From Roseateles aquatilis (GTDB taxonomy: Bacteria; Pseudomonadota; Gammaproteobacteria; Burkholderiales; Burkholderiaceae_C): a DNA stretch of 64,000 bases. Each line of letters begins with the position of its first letter. The stretch's first letter is position 1. Positions 39,011 to 46,685 of the stretch are shown piece by piece. The notes under the pieces are model-generated. The model was not told where the DNA came from. It worked only from the letters and a program-made list of their open reading frames with translations, and searched no databases. The stretch is taken from the NCBI RefSeq assembly GCF_002205645.1, contig NZ_NIOF01000019.1:53469-117468 (forward strand). Direction: 5' to 3'. Both the position numbers and the translations under genes were made by a program.

Positions 39011-40252
39011 TCAGCGCCCGTCGGCGACGACGTGGGGGCGTAGCCGTTCCAGCCGAGCCAGGGCCTCCTGCTCATGGCCGCGTCGCAGGATGATGGGCTC
39101 CGCCACCCGGAACACCAACCGGCCCAGTCGCCCGGGTCGGCCGTGCCGGCGCACCCGCCGCTGCGCCCAGGCCAGGGCCTGCAGCAGCACGGCCAGCACC
39201 ACCGTGTCGATGAACGCGCTCAGCGACCGCATCGTGCCGAGGACCGACACCAGCGTCAGCAACACCAGCGTCGGGCCCCAGTAGGCATCGACCAGTCCCG
39301 CGGCAGCGCTCGGCAGGTGGGAATACAGCCAGGGCGTGCCGTCGCGGCTCCATTCCTGCGCCAGCGGATGCAGCGCCAGCCCCGCGCTCGTCTGGCGCGG
39401 AAACTCGCCCGCCTCCGAGACCAGCGTCTGGCCCTTGTGCACCACGTTCATCGCATGCAGCAGCGCATAGAGCACGGCCGGGTGGATGTCCGCCTGCACG
39501 ATCACGTTCACCGCGGCGCCGATCATCGCGACGTCGTGCGGCGGCTGGGGGCGCTGCAGGTCGAAGGCGCCGCGCACCAGCGTGGCCGGCTTCAGGTAGT
39601 CGACGTGACGTGAGATGCCGGGCGCGTCGCCGACGGACACGAGGACCAGGCCGGGGTCGGCGGCCAGTCGGCGGACCAGCGCGTTGTTCGGTGCCAGCAT
39701 GAAGAAGCCGGCGTCGTGTTCGCCGCGCTGCAAAGCCGCGGCCGCCTCGGCGATCGGTTTGAAGGAGAAGGTCGCATTCGCGCTGGACACGGCATACCGT
39801 CCCAGCACGTCGCGCGCGGCCTGCGCGGTGATGCTGGCGTCCGGGGGCATCACCAGGCGGCGACCCGCCAGGCCGGCAAGTGTCGGCGGCGCCTCGATGC
39901 CGCGGCGCAGGAACAGGAACAGCGGCTGCAGCTCCACCACGCCCGCGGACAGCACCTGCGGATGCCGCAGGACATGCACGCGCTGCGCGCTGAAACCGAT
40001 CTGCACGCCGCTGGCCTCGTCGTTCACGCGGTCGATGATGCGCAGGCTCTCGTCCTGGTTTCGCACCTCGACCTGAAAGCCATGCGCACGCAACTGCTCG
40101 GCGTACTGCCGGGCATGCACGTCGAACGATCCGCCGACCGGACCGGCCTGGATCACCACCGGCTCCGGCGGCAGCGCCTGTCGCAGGCTGCCCGCCGTCA
40201 GCCACCACAGCAGGGCCAGCCCCAACAACACCCACCAGCTTGTCTTCGACAT
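39011..40252 (-). CDS. TAXI-family solute-binding protein with C-terminal membrane segment
   Basis: A 413-residue protein. An N-terminal hydrophobic segment (WWVLLGLALLWWLTAG) and a TAXI/NMT1-like binding domain (VVIQAGPVGGSFDVHARQYA; GVQIGFSAQ) fill residues 30-315. A further hydrophobic segment lies near 330-365 with a basic tail. TAXI proteins serve TRAP transporters or related membrane proteins; no TRAP permease is adjacent here. It faces the ABC permease gene convergently. The C-terminal membrane anchor is less usual for binding proteins. Confidence 0.72.
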   Translation of the reverse strand: MSKTSWWVLLGLALLWWLTAGSLRQALPPEPVVIQAGPVGGSFDVHARQYAEQLRAHGFQVEVRNQDESLRIIDRVNDEASGVQIGFSAQRVHVLRHPQVLSAGVVELQPLFLFLRRGIEAPPTLAGLAGRRLVMPPDASITAQAARDVLGRYAVSSANATFSFKPIAEAAAALQRGEHDAGFFMLAPNNALVRRLAADPGLVLVSVGDAPGISRHVDYLKPATLVRGAFDLQRPQPPHDVAMIGAAVNVIVQADIHPAVLYALLHAMNVVHKGQTLVSEAGEFPRQTSAGLALHPLAQEWSRDGTPWLYSHLPSAAAGLVDAYWGPTLVLLTLVSVLGTMRSLSAFIDTVVLAVLLQALAWAQRRVRRHGRPGRLGRLVFRVAEPIILRRGHEQEALARLERLRPHVVADGR

Positions 40253-40551
40253 CGTCAGCTCCCTCGATCGCCGTCGTGGCGCGTCGCCGATGATGGGCGC
40301 GCGAGGCAGGCCGTTCGACAGGCCTCGGGTCGCGAGGCGTGCGGTCTCGGATATCGCGCCGTTGGGACTCGGACTTCGCCGCCATACCCTGGCACGGCGG
40401 GACCGGCCCTCTGTAAGCTCTTACATGTCGATCGCGGGACCCCGCCCGCTAGCATCGCCGGCTCGTCGACGGGCGAACGGCCCGCGTCGCGTGCCGATGC
40501 CGTCGTGTCCGCACGAGGTTCGCGCGAGGTTCGTGCTCTTCACGGAAAGTC

Positions 40552-40803
40552 ATGCCGCATCGATTGACGCTGCTCACGGCGCGTGAGCGCCAGGTATTGA
40601 GGCTGGTGGCGGCGGGATTGCCATCCTCGGCCATCGCGGGCGAGCTGATGCTCAGCGTCCATACCGTGCGTGTTCATCGTGTCAATCTGCTGAGGAAACT
40701 GCAGGTCCGCAACTCGGCGGAGATGATGCTCATCCTTCATGCTGCGGAAGCGCGCGCACGGAACGACGCCGACGACCTCCTCCCAAACGCCCGCCGCCGC
40801 TGA
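40552..40803 (+). CDS. LuxR-type HTH protein, upstream half of a putative frameshift pair
   Basis: An 83-residue protein consisting almost wholly of a GerE HTH domain (LTARERQVLRLVAAGL, MLSVHTVRVHRVNLLRKL). Its last codons run over a CCCAAAC heptamer. It may act as a stand-alone DNA-binding protein, or as the N-terminal half of a two-HTH protein of about 172 residues made by -1 frameshifting into the following frame. ATG 40552 follows ACGGAAAGTC. Confidence 0.72.
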   Translation: MPHRLTLLTARERQVLRLVAAGLPSSAIAGELMLSVHTVRVHRVNLLRKLQVRNSAEMMLILHAAEARARNDADDLLPNARRR

Positions 40804-40818
40804 CCGTCCGGGAGCGGC
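40782..40818 (+). promoter_or_regulatory. Candidate -1 programmed frameshift signal
   Basis: The heptamer C-CCA-AAC (40782-40788) is in the canonical X-XXY-YYZ phase relative to the upstream HTH frame. Seven bases later a perfect stem GCCGCT/AGCGGC (40796-40801 with 40813-40818, 11-base loop) begins. The zero-frame stop is at 40801-40803. Slipping back one base enters the frame of the second HTH and restores its missing N-terminal LTVRERQ. A single-base error or mutation would give the same picture. Confidence 0.5.
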
Positions 40819-40820
40819 AG

Positions 40821-41069
40821 GTGATGCATGCGCTGGCGCTGGGCCGCACCAGCAAGCAGATCGCGCGCGCCCTCGGCGTGAGCGACCAGACCGTGCGCAA
40901 GCATCGCGAGAACCTCATGCGCAAGTTCAATGTGCATTCCGCCATCCAGCTGATCGCGCTGAGCCGCGGCATGGACCCGGACCCGGACCCGGACCCGGAC
41001 CAGTCCAAGGGCCTCGGTGCCGGACGCGGCGCGGGCAGGGGCGTGCCCGAGCCGAATCTCGGCAACTGA
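40821..41069 (+). CDS. LuxR-type HTH protein, downstream half of the pair
   Basis: The frame is open from before 40790. Residues LTVRERQ, which belong to the first HTH helix, lie upstream of the first start codons (GTG 40821, ATG 40824). A protein starting there would therefore lack part of the domain. The domain continues HALALGRTSKQIARALG and RKHRENLMRKFNV. The C-terminus carries a DPDPDPDPD tail from a GACCCG hexamer repeated nearly five times (40974-41003). GGGAG lies upstream of GTG/ATG, so independent initiation is also possible. Confidence 0.6.
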   Translation: MMHALALGRTSKQIARALGVSDQTVRKHRENLMRKFNVHSAIQLIALSRGMDPDPDPDPDQSKGLGAGRGAGRGVPEPNLGN

Positions 41070-41169
41070 CCTACGGCATCTGCGGTATTGGCGCGATTGC
41101 GGCGTCTCCCCATCATGACGCTCAATCAGCGACGGCCCTCGAAGCAAGGGCCGAGAACAGGGAGAAACG

Positions 41170-41814
41170 ATGCGAACACGAGTGATGGTGATAGCCCGCC
41201 ACCAGCTGTTGAGGGAAGGTCTGGTCTCGCTGCTGCGTGGCCATGCCGACCTGGAACTGGTCGCGCAATCCGGCGATGGACAGGAAGGCGCCCGACTGGC
41301 GTCCGAACTGCGGCCCGAGGTGGTGCTGATGGACATGGAGCTGCCAGGTCTGAACTGCGTGGATGCGACCCATCGCCTCCTGGGCGGGTCGCCGTCCAGC
41401 CGCGTGCTGTGCCTGGCGGGCGGCGAGCCGCCGCACCGCATGCGGGCGGCGCTGGATGCAGGCGCGCGCGGCATCCTGGCCAAGGACAGCAGCGCCGATG
41501 AGTTGCAGCGCGCGATCGCGGCGCTGACGCGGCGGCAGTTCTACTTCAGTCCGGCGCTGACGGAGGCGGCGATGCTGGCCTGTCGCGAGCCGGTGGCGGC
41601 GCAGGTCAGTGCCTTCGTGCGGCTGACGCCGAAGGAGCGCGAGATCGTCCAGTTGCTGGCGGAGGGCTTCACCACCAAGCAGATTGCCGCGCAACTGGAC
41701 GTGAGCCACAAGACGGTCGCGTCCCATCGGGAACACGCCGTCGCCAAGCTGGGCCTGCGCGGCGTGGCCGACCTCACGCGTTATGCGATCCGGGAAGGGC
41801 TGGCCCAGCCGTGA
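41170..41814 (+). CDS. NarL/FixJ-type response regulator with altered acidic pocket
   Basis: A 214-residue protein. The receiver domain has phospho-acceptor-like D55 (VVLMDMELPG) and a lysine in ILAKDSS. The usual acidic pair after the first strand is replaced (MVIARHQLL instead of a DDH-type sequence). The C-terminal GerE HTH is LTPKEREIVQLLAEGF through KTVASHREHAVAKLGL. Loss of the magnesium-binding acids suggests phosphorylation-independent control. GGGAGA precedes the ATG. No histidine kinase is adjacent. Confidence 0.82.
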   Translation: MRTRVMVIARHQLLREGLVSLLRGHADLELVAQSGDGQEGARLASELRPEVVLMDMELPGLNCVDATHRLLGGSPSSRVLCLAGGEPPHRMRAALDAGARGILAKDSSADELQRAIAALTRRQFYFSPALTEAAMLACREPVAAQVSAFVRLTPKEREIVQLLAEGFTTKQIAAQLDVSHKTVASHREHAVAKLGLRGVADLTRYAIREGLAQP

Positions 41815-42754
41815 CGCCGGGCTGGTCCAGCAGCCGGTCCAGCAGGGCGCTGAGGCGCTGGTGCGAGGCTTCGTCCACGCCGGCCTGGCTGAGCTGGTCG
41901 CGCAGCAGTACCAGTTGCTGGGCCAGCTCCAGCTTGGACTGGGTGACGGACTGCCGCGCATCGGCGCGCGACTGGTCGCGCACCGCGTCCACCTGGTTGC
42001 GGCGGTCGCCGTCGAAGATGGATTCCACCGTGTCCACCAGCCGCTGCAGCACGCGATGGACCAACCGCGCCGAGAAGCCGCCCAGCAGCGCCAGCAGCGG
42101 TTTCTCGACCGTGGGATTGTGGTTCGGACCCTCGATGGGCACCAGCATCGCCAGCATCAGGCCGGCGACGATGCCGAGTCCGATGCGCACCCAGTACGAG
42201 GCATCGAAGAGCGGATCGTAGTTGGCGCGCGAGACATAGGTCTGTGCCGTGAACAGCGCCTGGAAGGTGCTGCCCAGGCCGGCCGCCGTCAGCAGGAAGG
42301 TGGTGATGGCGAGCTGTTGCCAGCCGGACAGCTCGAACAGGCCGGCCGAGATGGCGGCGCTGTTCACCAGCGGCGAGAGGCTGACGAGCATGAAGCCGCC
42401 CAGGCAGAAGAAGGCAGCCAGCGTGAGGCGTCGCACGTTGCTGAGCGGTCCCAGCACCGACGCGCGCGTGGCGGACATCTGCAACAGCCGCAGCGTGCCG
42501 GGCCGCGCCGGCGCCACCAGGCGCGCCAGGTCGGCATGGAGCATGGCCAGCGCGGCCAGGTCGTTGCCGGTGGTGGGGTCGTCGTCCAGGGCCAGCACCA
42601 TGGCCTGAGACATGCTGGACGGCATGGCCAGGCCGTTCGCCAGCACATGCCGCAGCATCGCCTGGATCTCGGCGTGCAACTGCTCCGTGAGCAGCGCGGC
42701 GCCCAGCGCGGTGGCATCCGTGGAAAGCGCGGTGCCTGTGTTGCCGTTGGACAT
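41774..42754 (-). CDS. Polytopic membrane protein of unknown function
   Basis: A 326-residue protein. A soluble helical N-terminal half is followed by about four membrane helices (LAAFFCLGGFMLVSLSP, LAITTFLLTAAGLGSTFQA, GLGIVAGLMLAMLVPI and LLALLGGFSARLV) and a coiled-coil-like C-terminus (QSKLELAQQLVLLRDQL). Start ATG 42754 has GGAGG 7 bases upstream. Its 3' end overlaps the convergent response regulator by 41 bases. It is the last gene of the minus-strand DUF2589/muramidase cluster and may supply its membrane component. Confidence 0.7.
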   Translation of the reverse strand: MSNGNTGTALSTDATALGAALLTEQLHAEIQAMLRHVLANGLAMPSSMSQAMVLALDDDPTTGNDLAALAMLHADLARLVAPARPGTLRLLQMSATRASVLGPLSNVRRLTLAAFFCLGGFMLVSLSPLVNSAAISAGLFELSGWQQLAITTFLLTAAGLGSTFQALFTAQTYVSRANYDPLFDASYWVRIGLGIVAGLMLAMLVPIEGPNHNPTVEKPLLALLGGFSARLVHRVLQRLVDTVESIFDGDRRNQVDAVRDQSRADARQSVTQSKLELAQQLVLLRDQLSQAGVDEASHQRLSALLDRLLDQPGVTAGPALPGSHNA

Positions 42755-42821
42755 GGCGTCCTCCGCAGTGATTCGACGAGGGGAGGCCGATGCGCCTATC
42801 AGGCGACACATCGGGGCGCCG

Positions 42822-43421
42822 TCAGCGCGACGATGGCGCCTGCAGCTCGATGAGCTCCGGGACGCGCTCGCTCGCGTCCTTGGGCGCGACATCCTTGAAC
42901 AGATAGGACGGCGCGCCGCCGCGCCCCGAGTCGCGCAGCACCGAGATCGACTGGAAGAGCCGCCGGTCGCAGTAGGGCGCCATGCCGTTCACCCCGTTCT
43001 TCAACGGCACGATCGTGTATCGATGCCCGCCGTCCGGCGTGAAGCTCACATGCCTGAGCCCCAGCTTGCAGGACGCGGGTGGACCGAAGCCGAGCTCGGA
43101 TTCGCCGCTGCCGCGCAGGTCCAGGGTCAACGCGACCTTCTGCGTGGTGTCTGAACGCGTGAAATCGATCAGCCCGGTCAGCACCGCGCGGGGAGGGGCC
43201 GCGTCCAGTTGAGCGGCGGGGTCCCCGACGCGCGAGCTCGAGTGAGACGGGGGCGATCCGATCGCGTGGATGTCCCGCGGCGTCAGGGCGGCGCCCAGCA
43301 GCGCGATGGCGACGGTGACGGGATAGAAGGCCGAGCGCGGACGCCGGTCGAGCCGATGGAGGAGCGAGTGGTCGGGCGGATGACCGACGAACGCGCGGGC
43401 GATGAAACGGAAGGGACGCAT
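42822..43421 (-). CDS. Hypothetical exported or membrane-anchored protein
   Basis: A 199-residue protein with a basic N-terminus, one hydrophobic segment (FYPVTVAIALLGAALTP, about 32-48), and a beta-rich periplasmic domain (KVALTLDLRGSGESELGFG) with two cysteines. No family is recognised. It lies inside the minus-strand cluster, with gaps of 67 and 82 bases to its neighbours, so it is probably co-transcribed. Confidence 0.6.
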   Translation of the reverse strand: MRPFRFIARAFVGHPPDHSLLHRLDRRPRSAFYPVTVAIALLGAALTPRDIHAIGSPPSHSSSRVGDPAAQLDAAPPRAVLTGLIDFTRSDTTQKVALTLDLRGSGESELGFGPPASCKLGLRHVSFTPDGGHRYTIVPLKNGVNGMAPYCDRRLFQSISVLRDSGRGGAPSYLFKDVAPKDASERVPELIELQAPSSR

Positions 43422-43503
43422 GCTGAATCTCCCGGGCTGTCGTGCAGCCGACGTGGACGAAAGAGGAGGCGGATGCCGCCGTCTCCGGCGGAGTCCGCGA
43501 TCG

Positions 43504-43785
43504 TCAGGTTTGGAAGGAGGGTGGGGCGGGCGGCGGCATGGGCGGCGGCTTGCGGGCGAAGCCGACGTGGTAGGCGATCCACTGCAGCACCACCTGATGC
43601 TCGCCGATCCGCACCAGCGTGAAGCTGCGCTCCACCGCCAGCAGCGTGCCGGCGGGCTGGCAGGTCAGGCAGTGGTTCAGTTCCGCCATCCGGGCCTCGG
43701 TTTCCTCCCGGGTGCAAAGCCGGGCGGGGTTCTCGCTGCCCACGACGATGCGCTTGACGTGCCGCACATTGCTGAGTTCGACCAT
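43504..43785 (-). CDS. Hypothetical small protein
   Basis: A 93-residue protein starting MVELSNVRHVKRIVVG, with a CLTC motif in the middle (HCLTCQPAG) and a proline-rich end (PPPMPPPAPP). No transmembrane segment. It follows the second DUF2589 gene by 20 bases and is probably in the same operon. Function unknown. Confidence 0.55.
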   Translation of the reverse strand: MVELSNVRHVKRIVVGSENPARLCTREETEARMAELNHCLTCQPAGTLLAVERSFTLVRIGEHQVVLQWIAYHVGFARKPPPMPPPAPPSFQT

Positions 43786-43805
43786 GGCCGCCGCCCTCCC
43801 CGAAC

Positions 43806-44480
43806 TCAGGCCGGCTGGGCGACGGGCGCGGCCACCGGCGTCGCGCCGGCGGACGTGCTGCTGTTCGTCACCTGCTTGGGTCCGGAGATCGAGCGCGGCG
43901 CCACCGCCGTCTGCAGGATGTCCATCACCCGCGACAGGCCTTCCGGCATGCCACCGTCGGCGGCGTGCACCTCGACGTGGTACTTGGCGGAGTTGTCCGA
44001 GCTGCGGGTGTTCTCCTGATGGCTGGAGATGGAGCCGCTCACCTCCACCGAAGCCTTGAAGGGGCCGAAGCCGCCGCTGGCACTGGCCTTGACGGTACCG
44101 GACTTGCTGCCGCCTTCCTTGGCGCTGAAGGCGGACTTGACCTCCATGTCGAATGTGATGTCCACGGTGGTGATGCTCAGGTTGGGGATCTTGACGATGG
44201 CGAGCAACGGCACGCTGAGCTCGACCTCCTCCTCGTAGAAAGTGCCGCCGGGCGTGGAGGGCCCTGCGCCTTCGGCGGGACGCCGGAAGCTGAAGGTGAC
44301 CTGGCGGGTGGCGGTGGGGACGCCGTTCTCGTCCTGCAGGAAACCGACGGTCTGGATGAAGTTCGCCGTGGCCTGGGCCAGTCGAATCTGCGCGTCGCAG
44401 GCGGCCGTCAAGGGCGCGCCGATCAATTCGCCCATGGGCAGTCCCTTGAACTGCTCGGCGATGTTCACAAGTTCAGCCAT
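43806..44480 (-). CDS. DUF2589 protein (second of two)
   Basis: A 224-residue protein. The N-terminus (LPMGELIGAPLTAACDAQIRLA) and the beta-rich body (VELSVPLLAIVKIPNLSITTVDITFDMEV) match DUF2589, a family of unknown function. The N-terminal helix usually starts with a segment predicted to insert the protein into an assembly or membrane. The tail is Ala/Pro/Ser-rich. It is on the same strand as the other DUF2589 gene and the GH108 gene. Confidence 0.72.
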   Translation of the reverse strand: MAELVNIAEQFKGLPMGELIGAPLTAACDAQIRLAQATANFIQTVGFLQDENGVPTATRQVTFSFRRPAEGAGPSTPGGTFYEEEVELSVPLLAIVKIPNLSITTVDITFDMEVKSAFSAKEGGSKSGTVKASASGGFGPFKASVEVSGSISSHQENTRSSDNSAKYHVEVHAADGGMPEGLSRVMDILQTAVAPRSISGPKQVTNSSTSAGATPVAAPVAQPA

Positions 44481-44626
44481 TGATCACTCCTTGAATGGCA
44501 AGAGGAAATGAAAAGAAAGGACAAAGGGAAAGTCGGAATCACCCGGCGTCGTTCCCTGGCGGCGCCGGCATCGGCGCAGGCTCCGCCGATCCTTCGGGTC
44601 GATCGGCCGCGCGGGCCGGTCGGCCA

Positions 44627-45148
44627 TCACGTCATGGGGGGCAGGGTGCTGAAGACGCCCTGGACTTGCGTCAACTGGTTGACCAGCCGGGCGTGGCCGT
44701 CGGTGGGTTCGGTGCCTTCCACGCGCAGCACCACGTGGGCGGTGCTGCGCCGGCCCACCAGGGGGCCGCGCGTGTGGACCTGCACGCTCTTGCGGATGCC
44801 GCCCGCCACGCCCTGCCAGGCACTACCGGTGGGCGTGGCCTCGGCATCGGGGGGCGCGTCGTCGGCGATGGCGCCCAAGTCCACGTCGAAGCGGATCTCC
44901 ACGTCCTTGATCTTCAGCGCGTTGCTCGGCACCAGCGACAGCAGCGGCGCGCGATAGAGGTCCTCGCTGCCTTCGGGCGCATCGGGCCGGACGGAGGGCA
45001 GCCGGATCAGGACGGTGCGAGGGCGGTTGTCGTCGTCGAAGTACTGCGCGAGCTTGGTGATCTGGTGCTGCTCGATCCGGTCCTGGGCGTCGATGACGGC
45101 ACCGGCCAGCGCCTCGATGAGGTCTTTCAGTTGGACTCGGCTGCTCAT
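44627..45148 (-). CDS. DUF2589-like protein (first of two)
   Basis: A 173-residue paralogue of the next gene. It has a short helical start (LKDLIEALAGAVIDAQDRIEQ) and the beta segment LYRAPLLSLVPSNALKIKDVEIRFDVDLG, which matches the second DUF2589 protein's LLAIVKIPNLSITTVDITFDME pattern. A region with two short Ala/Gly-rich turns follows. The start ATG 45148 lies two bases beyond the muramidase stop, so the two are translationally coupled. A TTG two codons earlier is possible. Confidence 0.68.
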   Translation of the reverse strand: MSSRVQLKDLIEALAGAVIDAQDRIEQHQITKLAQYFDDDNRPRTVLIRLPSVRPDAPEGSEDLYRAPLLSLVPSNALKIKDVEIRFDVDLGAIADDAPPDAEATPTGSAWQGVAGGIRKSVQVHTRGPLVGRRSTAHVVLRVEGTEPTDGHARLVNQLTQVQGVFSTLPPMT

Positions 45149-45150
45149 GG

Positions 45151-45687
45151 TCAAAGCACCGGAAAGCAGTCAACGCGATTGAGCCAACCCTTGAGGTACT
45201 TCTGCAGCACCGGGCGGGTCTTCACGAGGCGCTCGTAGTACTCGATGCGCCGCCGGCGCAGTCCTCGATAGGTTTCGACCAGATCGGAGCGCAGCAGCGC
45301 GGTGGCGGTGGAGGCGCCGAACTGGCCGTCCTCGTCCAGCGGCGGTTGCGTGCCGGTGGCGTTGAGCTGGCGCTGCAGCTCGCGAATCGCGTTGCCGCCG
45401 GCGTTGACGTAGAAGTCGACCAGCAGCTCCGCCAGTGCCTGCAGCGGAATGCTGTCGGCCTTGAGCGCGTCCCAGTAGTGGAGCTTGTAGAGCTGGCCGG
45501 CATGCTCCCGGGTCAATCGCTTCAGCGCGTCGACGCTGGTGTCGGTCAGCCCGAGCTTCGGGCCGTGCGCCTGGAAGGTCTTGAGCGTGATGCCCATGTT
45601 GGTGGCGCCGCCGGGGTCTTGCGGGTCATCAACGAAACCGCCCTCGAAGCGCAGCAAAGTCGGCAGGTAGTCGGCGAAGTTGGCCAT
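45151..45687 (-). CDS. GH108-type N-acetylmuramidase with peptidoglycan-binding tail
   Basis: A 178-residue protein of standard length for glycoside hydrolase family 108. The catalytic motif EGGFVDDPQDPGGATNMGIT starts at about residue 15 (E15 as catalytic acid). Then come the YWDAL helix and a C-terminal predicted peptidoglycan-binding region (ELQRQLNATG..LDEDGQFG). It cleaves peptidoglycan glycan strands. There is no signal peptide, so export needs a holin or dedicated secretion route. AGGATC precedes ATG 45687. It heads the cluster that encodes the DUF2589 proteins and is just left of the prophage boundary. Confidence 0.82.
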   Translation of the reverse strand: MANFADYLPTLLRFEGGFVDDPQDPGGATNMGITLKTFQAHGPKLGLTDTSVDALKRLTREHAGQLYKLHYWDALKADSIPLQALAELLVDFYVNAGGNAIRELQRQLNATGTQPPLDEDGQFGASTATALLRSDLVETYRGLRRRRIEYYERLVKTRPVLQKYLKGWLNRVDCFPVL

Positions 45688-45823
45688 GACGCAGATCCTT
45701 GTGGGGCTGGGATGGCGTCATGGTCGAAGCGGGCTGCGATTGGCGGCAGCGGTGGGATGCCGGGATCGGGGAGGCCAATGTCGGGGGTTGGGCTCGGCTT
45801 GGGCGAGTGATGCGGGACTCGTG

Positions 45824-45846
45824 TTTGTAGAGTCACATAATGCACA
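45824..45846 (+). repeat. Left attachment-like site (dif-like XerC arm) of prophage 1
   Basis: TTTGTA-GA-GTCACATAATGCACA. The CACATAA half and the following six bases TGCACA resemble the XerC arm (ending CATAA) and central region of dif; the XerD arm is not recognisable. The same sequence with TG in place of GA recurs at 57636. Confidence 0.6.
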
Positions 45847-45860
45847 GTCTGATACAGACT
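45846..45860. repeat. Perfect palindrome next to the att core
   Basis: AGTCTG-ATA-CAGACT, six-base arms with a three-base spacer, begins at the last base of the att-like core. It could be a recombinase or repressor binding site at the junction. Confidence 0.45.
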
Positions 45861-45889
45861 GGAAATGTAAGTCATTGATCCAGAAACGA

Positions 45890-45915
45890 AAAAGGCGCCC
45901 GGGGTGGCGCCTTTT
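45890..45915. terminator. Bidirectional intrinsic terminator
   Basis: AAAAGGCGCC and GGCGCCTTTT with a six-base loop give a stem with an A-run on one side and a T-run on the other. It ends the minus-strand repressor gene and shields the att site from host transcription. Confidence 0.8.
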
Positions 45916-45933
45916 GGCTGATCGGAGGAGGGG

Positions 45934-46206
45934 TCAGGAATCGAGGCGCCGCAGTTGCGCGGACCAGAATTCGCGCTCCTCTTCCGTGCGTGCCCGAGCA
46001 ACGTTCAAGGCGAAGACGGCCACAGCCGGGTCGACGCCCGCAACCTCTGCAAGCCGCATGGCTACGGGGCTTTCGGGGATCGAGAGGCCCTTGCGATAGT
46101 TGTACATCGCGTTCGGATTGATGCCCACCAGCTTGGCGACGCGGTAATCGGTCACGTTTCCTGCGCGCTCTCGCGCCAGATCAAGCAATTCGTTCGTCGA
46201 CAGCAT
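45934..46206 (-). CDS. Phage HTH repressor of prophage 1
   Basis: A 90-residue protein with an N-terminal HTH of the type found in small ssDNA-phage repressors (NVTDYRVAKLVGINPNAMYNYRKG, about 17-40), followed by a helical tail. It has the same position and orientation as the repressor of prophage 2. The divergent gap to the first plus-strand gene is 257 bases and holds palindromes. It most likely keeps the prophage silent. Confidence 0.78.
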   Translation of the reverse strand: MLSTNELLDLARERAGNVTDYRVAKLVGINPNAMYNYRKGLSIPESPVAMRLAEVAGVDPAVAVFALNVARARTEEEREFWSAQLRRLDS

Positions 46207-46289
46207 GGAACCCCCCGGTTCGTGGCCTTGTTGCTACAGGTCGCGACTCTATCCCGACTATCCCAAGCGGGGAATATCGAAGGCAACTT

Positions 46290-46370
46290 GGTACTACCAG
46301 GATCCTTGAGATACCGTGCGCTCCGCAGACCGGGTTCCTTGAAACATCCCCCGGTTCCTCCCCGGTCTGC
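46290..46370. promoter_or_regulatory. Divergent control region of prophage 1 with palindromes
   Basis: GGTACTACC (46290-46298) is a small palindrome. It resembles GGTATGTACC upstream of the prophage 2 repressor. A perfect 10-bp inverted repeat GCAGACCGGG/CCCGGTCTGC (46325-46334 and 46361-46370) encloses 26 bases with the near-repeats GGTTCC. These are candidates for repressor operators or a replication signal; no clear -35/-10 pair is seen. Confidence 0.4.
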
Positions 46371-46463
46371 CCCGCAAGGGTCTGTGCTCCGGGTCGTCCT
46401 TGAATGGTCACGAGAGCGAGCACAGGCCCTTGGGGCTGGGGGTAAAGCGAACCAGGGGGTTCC

Positions 46464-46682
46464 ATGCTTCAGCTGTCTTCCGTTTCCAAAGAGGGCGTCC
46501 ATGTCCGCATGTCGACGTCGTTCTCGCCGGCCCACCGTGAGGTGTTCAAGGGCCGCGCTCACCTGACGATCCAGACGGGCGACTGCTGCCTGGACACCTA
46601 TCCGACCGCCGGCGACATGCGCGCCCTCGCTGCGGAGTTGAACGCCGCCGCTGATCGCGTCGAAGCCGACGTGGAGGGCTGA
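46464..46682 (+). CDS. Small phage protein
   Basis: A 72-residue protein starting MLQLSSVSKEGVHVR, with one CC pair (TGDCCLDTY). A GGGGG stretch lies 7 bases before the ATG. No family is recognised. It is the first plus-strand gene of prophage 1 and probably early. Confidence 0.6.
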   Translation: MLQLSSVSKEGVHVRMSTSFSPAHREVFKGRAHLTIQTGDCCLDTYPTAGDMRALAAELNAAADRVEADVEG

Positions 46683-46685
46683 GCC

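Noticed and set aside
45151..45687. GH108 muramidase as part of prophage 1
   Set aside because: It lies outside the left att-like repeat and terminator, on the opposite strand to the phage late genes. It is translationally coupled to the DUF2589 cluster, and prophage 1 has its own muramidase-like gene.
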